Below, one piece after another: positions 8,243 to 18,300 of a stretch of DNA of 64,000 bases. The notes below the pieces were generated by a model. The model saw only the letters and a list, made by a program, of their open reading frames with translations. It ran no database searches and was not told the origin of the DNA. This DNA is from Phytohabitans flavus. Lineage in GTDB: Bacteria; Actinomycetota; Actinomycetes; Mycobacteriales; Micromonosporaceae. The stretch's first letter is position 1; every line of letters begins with the position of its first letter. The stretch is from the NCBI RefSeq assembly GCF_011764545.1, contig NZ_AP022870.1:1658001-1722000 (forward strand), written 5' to 3'. The translations under genes and the position numbers were made by a program.

Positions 8243-10480
8243 GTGCTCGCCGCCAAGGTCGCCGCTCCCCTTCCTGAAGGGCATTGGCCTCGCCAGACCG
8301 ACGTTGGAACTATGCATTCGGGCCACACAATTAGGACGTACGAGGGATACCTCATCGAGTCCCGGCTGGCTGCCGATCTCGAAAGCCGCGGGCAGCGAGT
8401 CATCTGGCTCCGGCCCGAGGAGCATGAACTGAAACAAGCGTCCCTGGCGAGAATGCTCGCGTCCGTCGACCACCACCCGCCCATTTCCGGGCTGTCAGGC
8501 AAGAGCACGGTGGTCGTTCAGTTGGCCGTCGGCGCAAAGCCCGGGCCAACAAGCGGACTGGCTGCCGGCTGCGAGATCGTGCTGGCATCGATCCTGGACG
8601 GAACCGGACCCGACGAGGGGGCATTTGCCCGCCTGCCGGCGGACCGTTCCGCCGCCGGCGCGGCTGCCGAACAGCTGGGTTCGTCGCTCCCGGCAAAGGC
8701 GCTGGATCGGCTCGTGGCCGTCGCCAGTGGGCGAGCGGCCCTGATCGACTCCGTGCTGCGGGTTTCGCGTGGTCCATCTGCGCGCTCTGCGATGCTGGCC
8801 ATCGAGCGTGCCCATGACGTTCAAAGTCTGATCGCTGCGACGACCGCCGGCCTGCTGGAAAACGCCGACCCCGTCCGGCTGGACGCGCTGGCACTCGCCG
8901 CGCGGCTGGGCTACGCGCACGACCGCCTGAGTGCTCTTCGAGCGGCCGTGGACGCGGCGGAGCGAGAGCCATGGTGGCAGCCACTGGCAGGCGGCTGGCA
9001 GCGGCTTCATTACCTGTGGGGCAAGGCACTCCTTTTCCTGCCGGCGGCGATGACGGCGTCCCGTCGGGACCGACTGATTCGCCTCGTTGGCGAGCTCGAG
9101 GCGGAGGGTGCGCACGCGGAAGCCATTGAGTTGTGTGCGCGGACGGGCGCCTGGGACACGGCGGCGGAGGTGCTGATTGACTGTCTTGACATCGTGCTGG
9201 GCGAGCGTACCGACGCGGTGCGGCGCTGGCTCGATCGATTTCCGCCGACGATTCTCGCCCGCCACCCGGCACTCTCGCGGCTGCGTACCGAGTTGGCGCT
9301 TGAGCCGCCGCGTGGCTCGCAGCTGCCGCAGGAGGCGTGGGTCGCGTTGCACGAATCGTGCGTCGCACTCACCGAGATGCGTCTCGACACGGCGCGGACC
9401 CACGCGCGCCGCGCCGGCCAACTCGGCCGCCAGACCGGTGAGGCAGCGGTCCACGGATACGCCAAGCAGCTCGTCCGGCTGACCCACGAGGTCGGGCGTA
9501 TCAAGGCGCCGCACAAGGGGATGGACCAGTTCCTCCGCGCGGTGGAGTTCGCGGCGAGGCTCGATTCGGCCGCGTACCGGAACATGCCGACCGGCTCGAT
9601 TCAGGTTCCAGCGCGCGCGTCCAATGGCGACAGCAGGGAGGGGCCGCCCGCGCCTCGTCGCGCTGAACCGGCCCGGCCCGTAAGACATCCCGCCGTTGCT
9701 GACGTCCGGCCCAGCGACGCAAGTGATCTCGTCGCGTACCTGTTTGGCGACTTCCGCCTCATCCTCGACGACCAAAAGGTCACCAGCTGGTCCGGCGTAC
9801 TCGGGAAGTCACTGCTCAAGTACCTGATGATTCAGCGGCCGAAGCCTGTGACCCGCGGCAAGCTCCTCGCCGCCTTCTGGCCGGGTGTCCCACTCGCGTC
9901 CGCCAAGAATCGACTGCACGTCGCCTTGCACGGCCTGCGCACCGACCTGCGCCAGGTCAGCTCGAAACCCGTTGTCGTCCACAATCGGGACGCGTACACC
10001 ATCAACCCGGAGCTGACCGTGTGGCTCGACGTGGAGGAGTTCACCAGACTGATGGCGGCGGGCACCATGCTGGCCCGAACCGGGGGACGCGATGACGCGA
10101 TCCGCGCACTGCAAGCAGCCTGTTCGCTGTACCAAGGCGACCTCATCGAGGACACCCCGTTCGCGGAGTGGTTCGTCCCGGAACGGGACCGACTCGCCAC
10201 CACCTACCTCGACCTGCTCGCGCAGCTGGCCCGCCTGCATTTCGACGATGGTAGGTACCCGGCCTGTGTGGATACCTGTCGCCGCCTACTTGCCCGGGAC
10301 CCGTGCTGGGAACAGGCGCACCGTCTTGTCATGCGGTCTTACCTACGGCTCGACAAGCCACATCGGGCGTTGGCACAGTTCGAACTCTGTAAACGACAGT
10401 TGCAGGCCAATCTCGGGATGACACCCGATCCGAAGACGATTTCGTTATACGAGTCGATACGCGCCCACCGAGTCGTGTGA
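8243..10480 (+). CDS. BTAD/SARP-like transcriptional regulator
   Basis: The 745-residue protein starts at GTG 8243 behind GGAGGG. Residues about 1-150 look like an inactive or diverged signalling region without a visible Walker A motif; about 160-450 are helical repeats rich in Ala/Leu/Arg, like the MalT/LuxR-associated TPR region. After a Pro/Arg linker (450-490) comes an OmpR-type DNA-binding domain (YLFGDFRLILDDQKV, then LLKYLMIQRPKPVTRGKLLA, AFWPG) and a C-terminal bacterial transcriptional activator domain of TPR type (GDLIEDTPFAEWFVPERDRL, RLLARDPCWEQAHRLVMRSY, then QANLGMTPDPKT). SARP regulators bind tandem repeats spaced by 11 bp. Such repeats lie at 13790-13833, before the polyamino-acid synthetase operon, so that operon is the likely target; this is inference. 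Confidence 0.85.
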   Translation: MLAAKVAAPLPEGHWPRQTDVGTMHSGHTIRTYEGYLIESRLAADLESRGQRVIWLRPEEHELKQASLARMLASVDHHPPISGLSGKSTVVVQLAVGAKPGPTSGLAAGCEIVLASILDGTGPDEGAFARLPADRSAAGAAAEQLGSSLPAKALDRLVAVASGRAALIDSVLRVSRGPSARSAMLAIERAHDVQSLIAATTAGLLENADPVRLDALALAARLGYAHDRLSALRAAVDAAEREPWWQPLAGGWQRLHYLWGKALLFLPAAMTASRRDRLIRLVGELEAEGAHAEAIELCARTGAWDTAAEVLIDCLDIVLGERTDAVRRWLDRFPPTILARHPALSRLRTELALEPPRGSQLPQEAWVALHESCVALTEMRLDTARTHARRAGQLGRQTGEAAVHGYAKQLVRLTHEVGRIKAPHKGMDQFLRAVEFAARLDSAAYRNMPTGSIQVPARASNGDSREGPPAPRRAEPARPVRHPAVADVRPSDASDLVAYLFGDFRLILDDQKVTSWSGVLGKSLLKYLMIQRPKPVTRGKLLAAFWPGVPLASAKNRLHVALHGLRTDLRQVSSKPVVVHNRDAYTINPELTVWLDVEEFTRLMAAGTMLARTGGRDDAIRALQAACSLYQGDLIEDTPFAEWFVPERDRLATTYLDLLAQLARLHFDDGRYPACVDTCRRLLARDPCWEQAHRLVMRSYLRLDKPHRALAQFELCKRQLQANLGMTPDPKTISLYESIRAHRVV

Positions 10481-12648
10481 TCAGCCGTGGTGGGCGACCA
10501 CTGCCGCTGGGACGCATGGCGGGGGTCGCTCGCTGACGCCCGACAGAACCGGGACGGCATAGTATCGACCATCGTTGTGGTCGGCCGTGACCAGCCCGTC
10601 CGGGCCACTGACGACGATCTCGCACAGGTAGTCACCCGGGCCGAGCGTGGTGAGGTCGGCGCGGTGGCTTGTCGTCGCGGCGCCACCGGCCAACGTCGCC
10701 AAGGTCTTGCCGACGGCCAGGCGGGTACGCACAGTGTGGCAGTGAACGCTCGAGTCGGCGGGGATGTCGGTGCCGAAGACGAGGGCACTGCCGTCGACGT
10801 AAACGCCCCGTACCGCGGGGAAGCGCGCCGCTCGCGCGGCCGCTATCGCGGCTGCGAGGTCGAGCCGGCCCGCGCCCCAGTCGTCGTCGGGGCGTCGGGG
10901 CCCGCGCCACCCCGTCGTGCCGCCACCTGGAGCAGCTGCTTGACCTGCTCGCCGGTGAGATCGGGCCGCACGGACAGCACCAGCGCGGCCGCGCCAGCGA
11001 CGTGGGAAGCGGCCATGCTGGTACCCGACAACGCCGTGTGCCGGGGATCAGGGCCGAAGGGCATGGCGCTGTTGCTACAGCGGGCGGAGACGATCACTTC
11101 CCCGGGTGCGGACAGGTCCGGCTTGCGGGCGCCCAACCGGGTGGGGCCGCTGCTGCTGAAGGGCGACAGCCGGCCCAGGCCGGACGCGTCGGTCAGGATG
11201 CGTGGCCGGGTCACGTGCGACCCGACAGTGATGACCCGCCGTGCCGTGCCGGGAATGGTGATCGTTCGGGAAGGGTCGCAGGAACCGTCTGCGAAGCGAC
11301 TGTGTTCCCGCCCGCCGTCGTCCTCCGGTGCGCGCTCGATCCAGGCGTCATAGCGGCCATCGCAGACCTGATCAGCACCGAGGCGGATTTGCCACGTACC
11401 GGTCTCGATCTCCTCCGCCATCCCGGCGGTGACGATTAGGGTGACCGAGGTGTCTCCGGTGCCTGCGGAGTCCGGCACACTGTCGATCGTCACGTCGTTG
11501 CCGGCGATGGTGGTGAACGTGTGCCGCTGTCCCGGGGCCACAGCCCTTGAGACCAAACCGCTCGGCGCCTGCACCGCGACCGTGATGTGATCATCGCCGC
11601 CGAACCAGATCTCCGCGATCTCGTCCTGTCGGTTGCCGCGCGGCACCAGCAGATCGAGGGTCACGCTCTGCCTGGCGCCGATGCGCCCGCCGGCGTGGAC
11701 CGACCAGTCCCGCTCGTTCCCCGCGGACTTCACGATAACCACTCCAGGTCTGCTGGCCAGCTCGTCAAGCTTCTGCTCAATCAGCGTCTCGCCCGCATGC
11801 CCACCACCGTTCGTGCCCTGGCTGATGTTGACGACCACCGGTCGCGGCGCCGCCTGGTTGACGGCGTACTCGACCGCATCGGCCAGCCGAGCCGAAGTGC
11901 CGAGCGTCACGCCCGGTGTGCCCTCGAGGGCGACCACGATCAGATCCGCCTCCGGCGCGATCCCCGAGTACATTCCCATGGCGCTACGCTCGTTGCCCGC
12001 GGCGATCCCAGCCACATGCGTGCCGTGTCCCACCTCGTCGTCGCTATGCGGCACAACCGCGAAGGGATCGGCTGCGCCCAACGCGCGATCGAGATCCGCC
12101 TTTGTGTAGTCGATCCCGTAGGGAACCCACGCGTCGCCCCAAACGCGCGCGCCCTGATCCCACAGGTACAGGATTCGCGACGAGCCGTCGTCGTGGCGAA
12201 AGTTCGGATGTGTGTAGTCGATGCCGGAGTCGACGACAGCAACGACGACACCGCTGCCACGGACAGGGGTTGGGTTGTCATGCAGAGCGCCGGCGCGCAC
12301 GTCATCGCGCGAGACGTTGAGTTCGGGGAACAGCGGTCGGGAAGCCTCCACCCGATCGACGGACTCATGTCTGGCGAGCGTCTCCAGCTGGTCTACCGCC
12401 ACCCGGCCGGTATACACCCCGATTTTGTTCACGGTGTCGGATGTGACCATATCGGTGGGGCCGAGTTTCCTCGCCCAACTCAGGTCGGCGCTTCGGATCA
12501 GAACGTCGACGACTCCCCAGCCCTTGCCGGGCCGCCATGCCACGCGGCTAGCCAGAGCCGGCACGGCGGCTGCGGCGCCGCCCGACGGCACCGGCCGGCC
12601 CGCGACCGATCCAAGCAGATGCCGAAGTCGTGGATCGAGCGTGCCCAT
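10481..12648 (-). CDS. Subtilisin-like serine protease (S8), one frameshift near the C-terminus
   Basis: The catalytic triad is complete: Asp in VVVAVVDSGIDYTHPNF, His in VGHGTHVAGIAAGNE and Ser in LSGTSMAASHVAGAAALVLS, with an insertion between His and Ser holding a jelly-roll-like segment. No signal peptide is present, so the enzyme is intracellular or exported another way. The uninterrupted frame ends at 10843 with a Thr/Arg-rich tail, but one added C near 10889-10892 restores DDDWGAGRLDLAAAIAAARA, the normal end of the S8 fold, and a further domain to the stop at 10481 (722 residues in all). ATG 12648 has a strong GAAGGAGG site. It follows the 262-residue gene by 85 bp on the same strand and is probably cotranscribed. 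Confidence 0.88.
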
Positions 12649-12733
12649 CTGACGCTTCCTCCTTCAAATCTGGCGGCCGCTCCTGGCCGAGTGAGGCGAC
12701 AGTTCGGCCATTCATATGAAGGACAGGCCCATG

Positions 12734-13522
12734 TCAGCTGTAGACCAGCACCCGTACCGGTGTTTCCTCGAGGAAGCCTGGGAGGATGCCCGGCTGACCG
12801 AGGAACGGCGGCTGCAGGTCCGGCTGGAACCAGCGAGTGGCGAAGCCGGCGAACGGCGGCAGCCCGGGGCCGGGGCCGAGCATGTCGACCGTCACATGGA
12901 TCTCCAGCATCCGCGGCTCTGCCCGCGAGGGTGCGGGGATCGGCACGACGGGGAGCACCTCCATGTTGATGAAGCCACCGCCGAACATGTTCGTGATTGG
13001 ACCCAGGACGGGACCGCTGGTAACCGAGTTGAGATCGAGGGTCCGGCCCCGGACCACGTACTGGAACGGGGACATGATCTGTGCGGCGGACGGCCCGCCC
13101 AACAGCGAAACCGGGTTGCGCCACAGCACCGCCAGGAGCAGAGCAGGCTCGCCGGCTCTGATGATGCGGTGGGCGATGAACGGACCGTTCGGTGCGATCG
13201 GCTCGAACGGTCCCATGACCATCAGGTCGAACCACAGGTACGGCACCGGCAGCGGCGGGCTTGGCCCCGCCATCGCGGTGTAAGGAGTGCGGGTCGCCCG
13301 TTCCGTGAGCTGCGCGTACTTTGCCTCGTATTGACGGGTGTAGCTGGTGAGCTTCGTCGTGACGCGTTCGACGAGCGTCTGCACCCGTGGATCTTCTTGT
13401 AGATCCCTGCGTGCCCGCTCCTCTGTGGTTGTTCTGGAAGCCGGGCGCTCGTCGTGTTCCAACTGCGAGGCTGCGACCTGTTCGGTCACCTGCTCGCCTG
13501 CGGTGGCGTCGTTGTCCGTCAT
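12734..13522 (-). CDS. Protein of unknown function paired with subtilase
   Basis: I do not recognise the family. The 262 residues start with an acidic disordered stretch (MTDNDATAGEQVTEQVAASQ) and a coiled-coil-like helix (DLQEDPRVQTLVERVTTKLT). They continue into a Pro/Gly-rich beta-type region with VPYLWFDLMVMGPFEPIAPN, FQYVVRGRTLDLNSVTSGP and LEIHVTVDMLGPGPGLPPFA. There is no signal peptide or clear membrane helix. It is the first gene of a two-gene unit with the S8 protease and could be its substrate, inhibitor or targeting partner; nothing in the sequence decides this. The start ATG at 13522 is preceded by GAGGGGAAG. Confidence 0.7.
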   Translation of the reverse strand: MTDNDATAGEQVTEQVAASQLEHDERPASRTTTEERARRDLQEDPRVQTLVERVTTKLTSYTRQYEAKYAQLTERATRTPYTAMAGPSPPLPVPYLWFDLMVMGPFEPIAPNGPFIAHRIIRAGEPALLLAVLWRNPVSLLGGPSAAQIMSPFQYVVRGRTLDLNSVTSGPVLGPITNMFGGGFINMEVLPVVPIPAPSRAEPRMLEIHVTVDMLGPGPGLPPFAGFATRWFQPDLQPPFLGQPGILPGFLEETPVRVLVYS

Positions 13523-13989
13523 CTTCCCCTCCTCGCGCGATCGCCGCGGGTCCGATGCCTGTTCACCATGCTGGCAACGACCACTTAGTCGGCGGCATGA
13601 CGGCGATTAGCGAACGCGCCGGGGTGTCTCTCCTGCGCATAGTTCGCGCTGTGGATCCCGCTTACCTCTGTCGGAGATCCGACTGGCTGCGCGACATCCC
13701 TTCACATGTCGTGCACCGAGGACGAATCACCCGGGTTCGGGCGCCGGCATCGCCGGTGCGGCTGCCCTGGACGTCAAATGATCTCCCATAACGATTCCGT
13801 GACAATTCCGTGACGATTACGTAAGGATTCCGTAAGTCGGATCCCGCAGGATTCCAGCTGAGGCAATCGATCCTCATGCGGCTCAACACCTAGGCAACAC
13901 CGTCGCGATGGCGAGGCGACGGGATTCGACCACCAAGCCTCTACGTAGCGGAAGGAAATCCCCGGGGGGGGGCAGGAAGGAGGTCTGGG
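13523..13989. other. Divergent regulatory region before the synthetase operon
   Basis: This 467-bp gap carries the promoters of the subtilase pair (leftward) and of the aminotransferase-synthetase operon (rightward). It holds the 11-bp repeat array annotated separately, a run of nine G at 13964-13972 and a strong AAGGAGG ribosome site at 13977-13983. A longer reading of the aminotransferase frame to 13908 is open but low in complexity and not supported. Confidence 0.5.
13790..13833 (+). promoter_or_regulatory. Four tandem 11-bp repeats, candidate SARP operator
   Basis: Four contiguous 11-bp units read AACGATTCCGT, GACAATTCCGT, GACGATTACGT and AAGGATTCCGT. Each differs from a GACGATTCCGT consensus by one or two bases. 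An 11-bp period (one helical turn) is the hallmark of SARP binding sites, where each monomer reads one repeat. The array ends about 183 bp before the aminotransferase start and lies in the only divergent promoter region of the operon. The BTAD regulator encoded at 8243-10480 is the obvious candidate to bind it. Confidence 0.65.
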
Positions 13990-14019
13990 ATGGTCCGCTG
14001 CCCGCAGGGGGCTCCATGA
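13990..14019 (+). CDS. Possible nine-codon leader ORF
   Basis: The best ribosome site in this region (AAGGAGG, 13977-13983) does not serve the aminotransferase frame. It lies six bases before an ATG at 13990 that encodes MVRCPQGAP and stops with TGA overlapping the aminotransferase ATG as ATGA. A short translated leader feeding ribosomes to the main gene by coupling is a reasonable reading. A base-count error in the G-rich stretch 13995-14015 that merges both frames is the alternative. Confidence 0.4.
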   Translation: MVRCPQGAP

Positions 14020-15347
14020 CCAGGCGTGCCGTGCCCGGCCAGGTTGGCGAGCGCCCGAACGAACCTTCGATCTTCGAACGCCGCGAGTCGGTGGTGCGCA
14101 GCTACTGCCGCCGCCTCGACTGCGTCCTTGACACCGCCGAGGGCAGCCTGGTCCGGGACATCACCGGCCGGGAGTACCTCGACTTCGTTGCCGGTGCGGG
14201 GTCGCTGAACTACGGGCACAACGACCCGGATATGCGGGCCGCCTTGATCGCCCACCTCGAGCACGGTGGGATCTCACACAGCCTCGACATGTTCAGCTCG
14301 GCCAAAGGTGCTTTCCTCACGACCTTCGAGTCGCTGGTATTGCTGCCGCGCGGGATGGACTATCGGGTGCAGTTCACCGGTCCAACCGGCGCCAACGCGG
14401 TCGAGGCCGCGCTCAAACTCGCCCGCAAGGTAACCGGCCGTACCAATGTGATCGCCTTCACCAACGGCTTCCACGGAATGTCGCAGGGCGCGCTGGCAGT
14501 GACCGGGAACCGGTATCACCGTGGCGGCCCACAGAACCCCCTGTACGGGGTGACCCGGATGCCGTACGACGGGTACCTGGGCGACAGTGTCGACACGGCC
14601 GATCTCCTGGACCGTATGCTGCACGACCCCTCCAGCGGGCTCGACGCGCCGGCGGCGATCCTGCTGGAGACCGTGCAGGGCGAGGGTGGGCTCAACGTCG
14701 CCTCGCCGGCGTGGCTACGCCGGATCGCAGAGCTCGCGCGGACCAGTGGGGCCCTGCTGGTTGTCGATGATGTCCAGGCGGGCTGCGGTCGGACCGGCAC
14801 CTTCTTCAGCTTCGAGCCTTTCGATATCGTTCCCGACCTCGTCGTGCTGGCGAAGTCGATCTCCGGTTACGGCCTCCCGATGGCGCTGCTGCTGATCCGG
14901 CCCGAGTACGACGTCTGGCTCCCGGGCGAGCACAACGGGACCTTCCGCGGCAACGTTCACGCGTTCGTTACGGCCAGGGTCGCCCTCGAGAAGTTCTGGT
15001 CGACCGTTGATTTTACCGCCGACGTCGCACGCCGGAGCCAGCTGCTCGCCCGTCGACTGGCCGAGGTGGGCGCCCTTGTGCCCGGCACGTCCGTCAAGGG
15101 GCGCGGAATGATGTGCGGCATCGACGTCGGGTCCGGCCGGCACGCGGATACGGTCGTCCGCGGCTGCTTCGCCGAGGGGCTGATGCTGGAGACCGCGGGT
15201 TCGTACGACCAGGTCGTCAAACTGCTCCCGCCGCTGACGACACCCGACAAGGTCCTGCACGAGGGTCTGGACATCCTGCTGTCGGTCATCCGAGCGGCGG
15301 CGTCGGGCCGCGAGTGGCGCAGCTCTTCCGGTCCGGTGATCGCGTGA
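14016..15347 (+). CDS. L-2,4-diaminobutyrate:2-oxoglutarate aminotransferase (EctB/Dat type)
   Basis: This class III PLP-dependent aminotransferase should convert aspartate 4-semialdehyde and glutamate to L-2,4-diaminobutyrate. It matches the EctB/Dat pattern from end to end: ESVVRSYCRRLDCVLDTAEG, YLDFVAGAGSLNYGHNDPDM, VQFTGPTGANAVEAALKLAR, FTNGFHGMSQGALAVTGN, LLETVQGEGGLNVAS, VVDDVQAGCGRTGTFFSFEP, the Schiff-base lysine in LAKSISGYGLPMALL and GEHNGTFRGN. Length 443 residues is normal. No ectA or ectC lies nearby, so ectoine is not the local product. The stop overlaps the next start as GTGA, so the product is most likely supplied directly to the polyamino-acid synthetase. The ATG at 14016 (MTRRAVPG) fits the family's N-terminus. 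Confidence 0.9.
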   Translation: MTRRAVPGQVGERPNEPSIFERRESVVRSYCRRLDCVLDTAEGSLVRDITGREYLDFVAGAGSLNYGHNDPDMRAALIAHLEHGGISHSLDMFSSAKGAFLTTFESLVLLPRGMDYRVQFTGPTGANAVEAALKLARKVTGRTNVIAFTNGFHGMSQGALAVTGNRYHRGGPQNPLYGVTRMPYDGYLGDSVDTADLLDRMLHDPSSGLDAPAAILLETVQGEGGLNVASPAWLRRIAELARTSGALLVVDDVQAGCGRTGTFFSFEPFDIVPDLVVLAKSISGYGLPMALLLIRPEYDVWLPGEHNGTFRGNVHAFVTARVALEKFWSTVDFTADVARRSQLLARRLAEVGALVPGTSVKGRGMMCGIDVGSGRHADTVVRGCFAEGLMLETAGSYDQVVKLLPPLTTPDKVLHEGLDILLSVIRAAASGREWRSSSGPVIA

Positions 15348-18300
15348 GCGAACAACTCAGGCTGCGTTCGGAAGACACGCGCACGGCGCCCGCGACGAAC
15401 CAGATCGCGGGACCCGCCGCCGCGCTGGTGCTGACCGCCGACGGTGTTGACAACGGTATCCGTTGGCGACCGGGCGAGCGGCTGCACCACCTGTTCGAGC
15501 GGCGCTGCGACGAGTTCAAAACCGAAGGCGATCCCGATCACCTGGCCGTCGACGACGGCGAGCTACGGATGACGTACGCGCAACTCGATGCCCTGGCCAA
15601 CCAGCTCGCCCGTCACCTGTTGGCCCAAGGTGTTTCTCCTGGGGACCGGGTCGGTTTATTCGTCGACAAGTCCGCCTTCGCGTACCTGGTCATGCTCGCC
15701 GCCTCCAAGATCCATGCGGCGTACGTGCCGTTGGACGCCGCCTTCCCGGCGGATCGGATCTCCTTTATCGTCGCCGACGCCGGTGTCCGGACGATCCTCA
15801 CGATCTCGGCGCTGGCCGGCCGCCTGGATGGCGTGGACGCCACGGTGATCCAAGTGGACACGGTGGTCCGAGTCGACGAGCGGGTGGATATCGATCTCCC
15901 CGACGCGCGCCGGATCGGCCCGGACGAGTTGGCACCGGCCGACGACGACCTGGCATACATCATCTACACGTCGGGCACCACTGGCCAGCCCAAGGGCGTC
16001 GCCATCAATCAGGTGAACATCTGCAACTTCGTCCAGGTCGCGGCCGAGACGTACGGCCTGCGGGCGGACGATCGCGTCTACCAGGGGATGACGATCGCCT
16101 TCGACTTCTCAGTCGAGGAGATCTGGGTACCACTGATCTGCGGCGCGACCCTGGTGCCGAGCACCTCGGCCGGACCACTCGTCGGCCGCGATCTCGCAGC
16201 CTTTCTCGCCCAGCACCGGGTCACGGCTCTCTGCTGCGTACCGACACTGCTTGCCACGATCGAGGAGGACGTGCCCGAGCTCCGGTTCATCCTCGTCTCC
16301 GGCGAGGCTTGTCCGCCGCACCTGGTCAGCCGCTGGCACCGACCAGGCCGGACACTGCTCAACGTGTACGGGCCCACCGAGACGTCGGTCACCGCCACCT
16401 ACGCGCGGCTGGCTCCCGACGAGCCACTGACGATCGGCGTCCCCCTCCCGACGTACTCGGTAGTGATCCTCGACGAGAATCAGCGGGCACTGCCGCGGGG
16501 CGAGACCGGCGAGATCGGCATCGCAGGAATCTGCCTCTCCCCGGGATACGTCAACCGGGATGATCTCACAGCACGCACCTTCGTCCCCGATAACGTCGGG
16601 ATCTTGAACAACCCGTCCAGGAGGATTTACCGGACCGGTGACCTCGGCCGGGTCAACCACGACGGGAATATCGAGTATCTGGGCCGGATCGACAGCCAGG
16701 TGAAGATCCGCGGATACCGGATCGAGCTGGCCGAGATCGAGTCGGTGCTGCTTCGGCTGCCGAGGGTCGCCCAGGCGGCTGTCACCTCATACGAGCCGGA
16801 TCCCGGCCGTGTGGAACTCGCGGCGTTCTACACGCAGCATGCCGGTGCGCCCCGCTGGACCACGGACACGCGCTCATTGAGCTGCGGGCCAGGCTACCCA
16901 GCTACATGGTGCCGGCGTACCTCGAGGAGCTGCCGGATCTGCCCAGACTGCCCAGCGACAAGGTGGACCGCAAGAGGCTGCCCGCACCGTCCGGGCCACG
17001 GTTACAGCCGACGAGGTCGGCCGTCGTCGCCCCTGCGGGGCAACGGAAGCGGCGCTCGCGGACCTGCTCTCCGAGCTGCTGCGGGTGAAACAGGTGTCGG
17101 TCGAGGACGACTTCTTCGCCGATCTCGGGGCCGATTCTCTGATCATGGCGCGCTACTGCACGCGCGTGCGGGAACGGTTCAGCAGCGACGTGTCCATCAA
17201 GGACGTGTACCTCAACCCTTCCGTCCGCGCCCTCGCCGTGGTGGTCACCGGCGTGCTCGACGCGGACGCGCCGGCGGCACCAGTCGAACCACCGCCGCTG
17301 CCCCTGCGGGTGCCTAGCGGCCTGCAGTACTACGGCTGCGGGGCCGCCCAAGCGCTCTTCGGCCTGGCGTTCATGTTGCTTGTATCCATCGTCATGATCA
17401 CCGGATACAGCTGGATCAGCACCGGTGCCGGTCTGTACGACCGCGCGCTTCGCTCGCTGACATTCGGCGTCCTCGTGTTTCTCGCGGCGACCCTGCTGCC
17501 GGTGGCCTTGAAGTGGCTGCTGATCGGTAAATGGCGGGCTCGAACCTTCCCCATCTGGGGGCTCACCTACCTCCGGTTCTGGATCGTCAAGCGAGTCGTT
17601 CGGACCAGCCCTCTGGTGCTTTTCCGCGGATCGCCGCTGTACTCCCTCTACCTGCGGGCCCTCGGGGCGAAGGTCGGGCCGTGTGTCGTAGTGCTGTCGC
17701 GATCCGTTCCGGTCTGCACCGACCTGATCACGCTCGGCGCCGGCACAGTGATCCGTAAGGACGTGCACTTCCTCGGCTACCGGGCCGAGGCTGGGTGGAT
17801 CACCACCGGCCCGATCACCCTCGGCCAGAACGTCCAGATCGGCGATGGCAGCGTCCTCGAGATTGACACGGTGCTAAGCGACAACGCCCAACTCTGCCAC
17901 GCCTCCTCATTGCAGGCTGGAAAGGTCGTACCAGTCGGAGCCACCTTCCACGGGTCACCGGCGATACCGTCCCGGACCGGCAATCCGCTGGCCGCCTGGA
18001 TGGCCTGCTCGCGGTCACGTCGGGCGTACTACAGCATCGGCCAACTGCTCGGTCGGGTGGTGGTCGACACCCAGTCGATCGTGGTCTTGGTCGTGCTGGC
18101 CACGGCCATCAACATCAGTACTGTTCCGGGTTCGCTGCTGATGTACTTCGGCGCGATCCCGATCGGCCTGCTGCTCGCCGTGGTCGTACCCCGGCTGGCG
18201 AACCTGTTCCTCGTCGCGGACCGAGCCTATCCGTTGTACGGATGGCACTGGACGTGCTTCCAAATAGTCACCCGGTTCAGCAACGTCCGCCTCTTCAACC

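Noticed and set aside
13790..13833. CRISPR-like array
   Set aside because: The 11-bp units are contiguous without spacers, and no cas gene is present.
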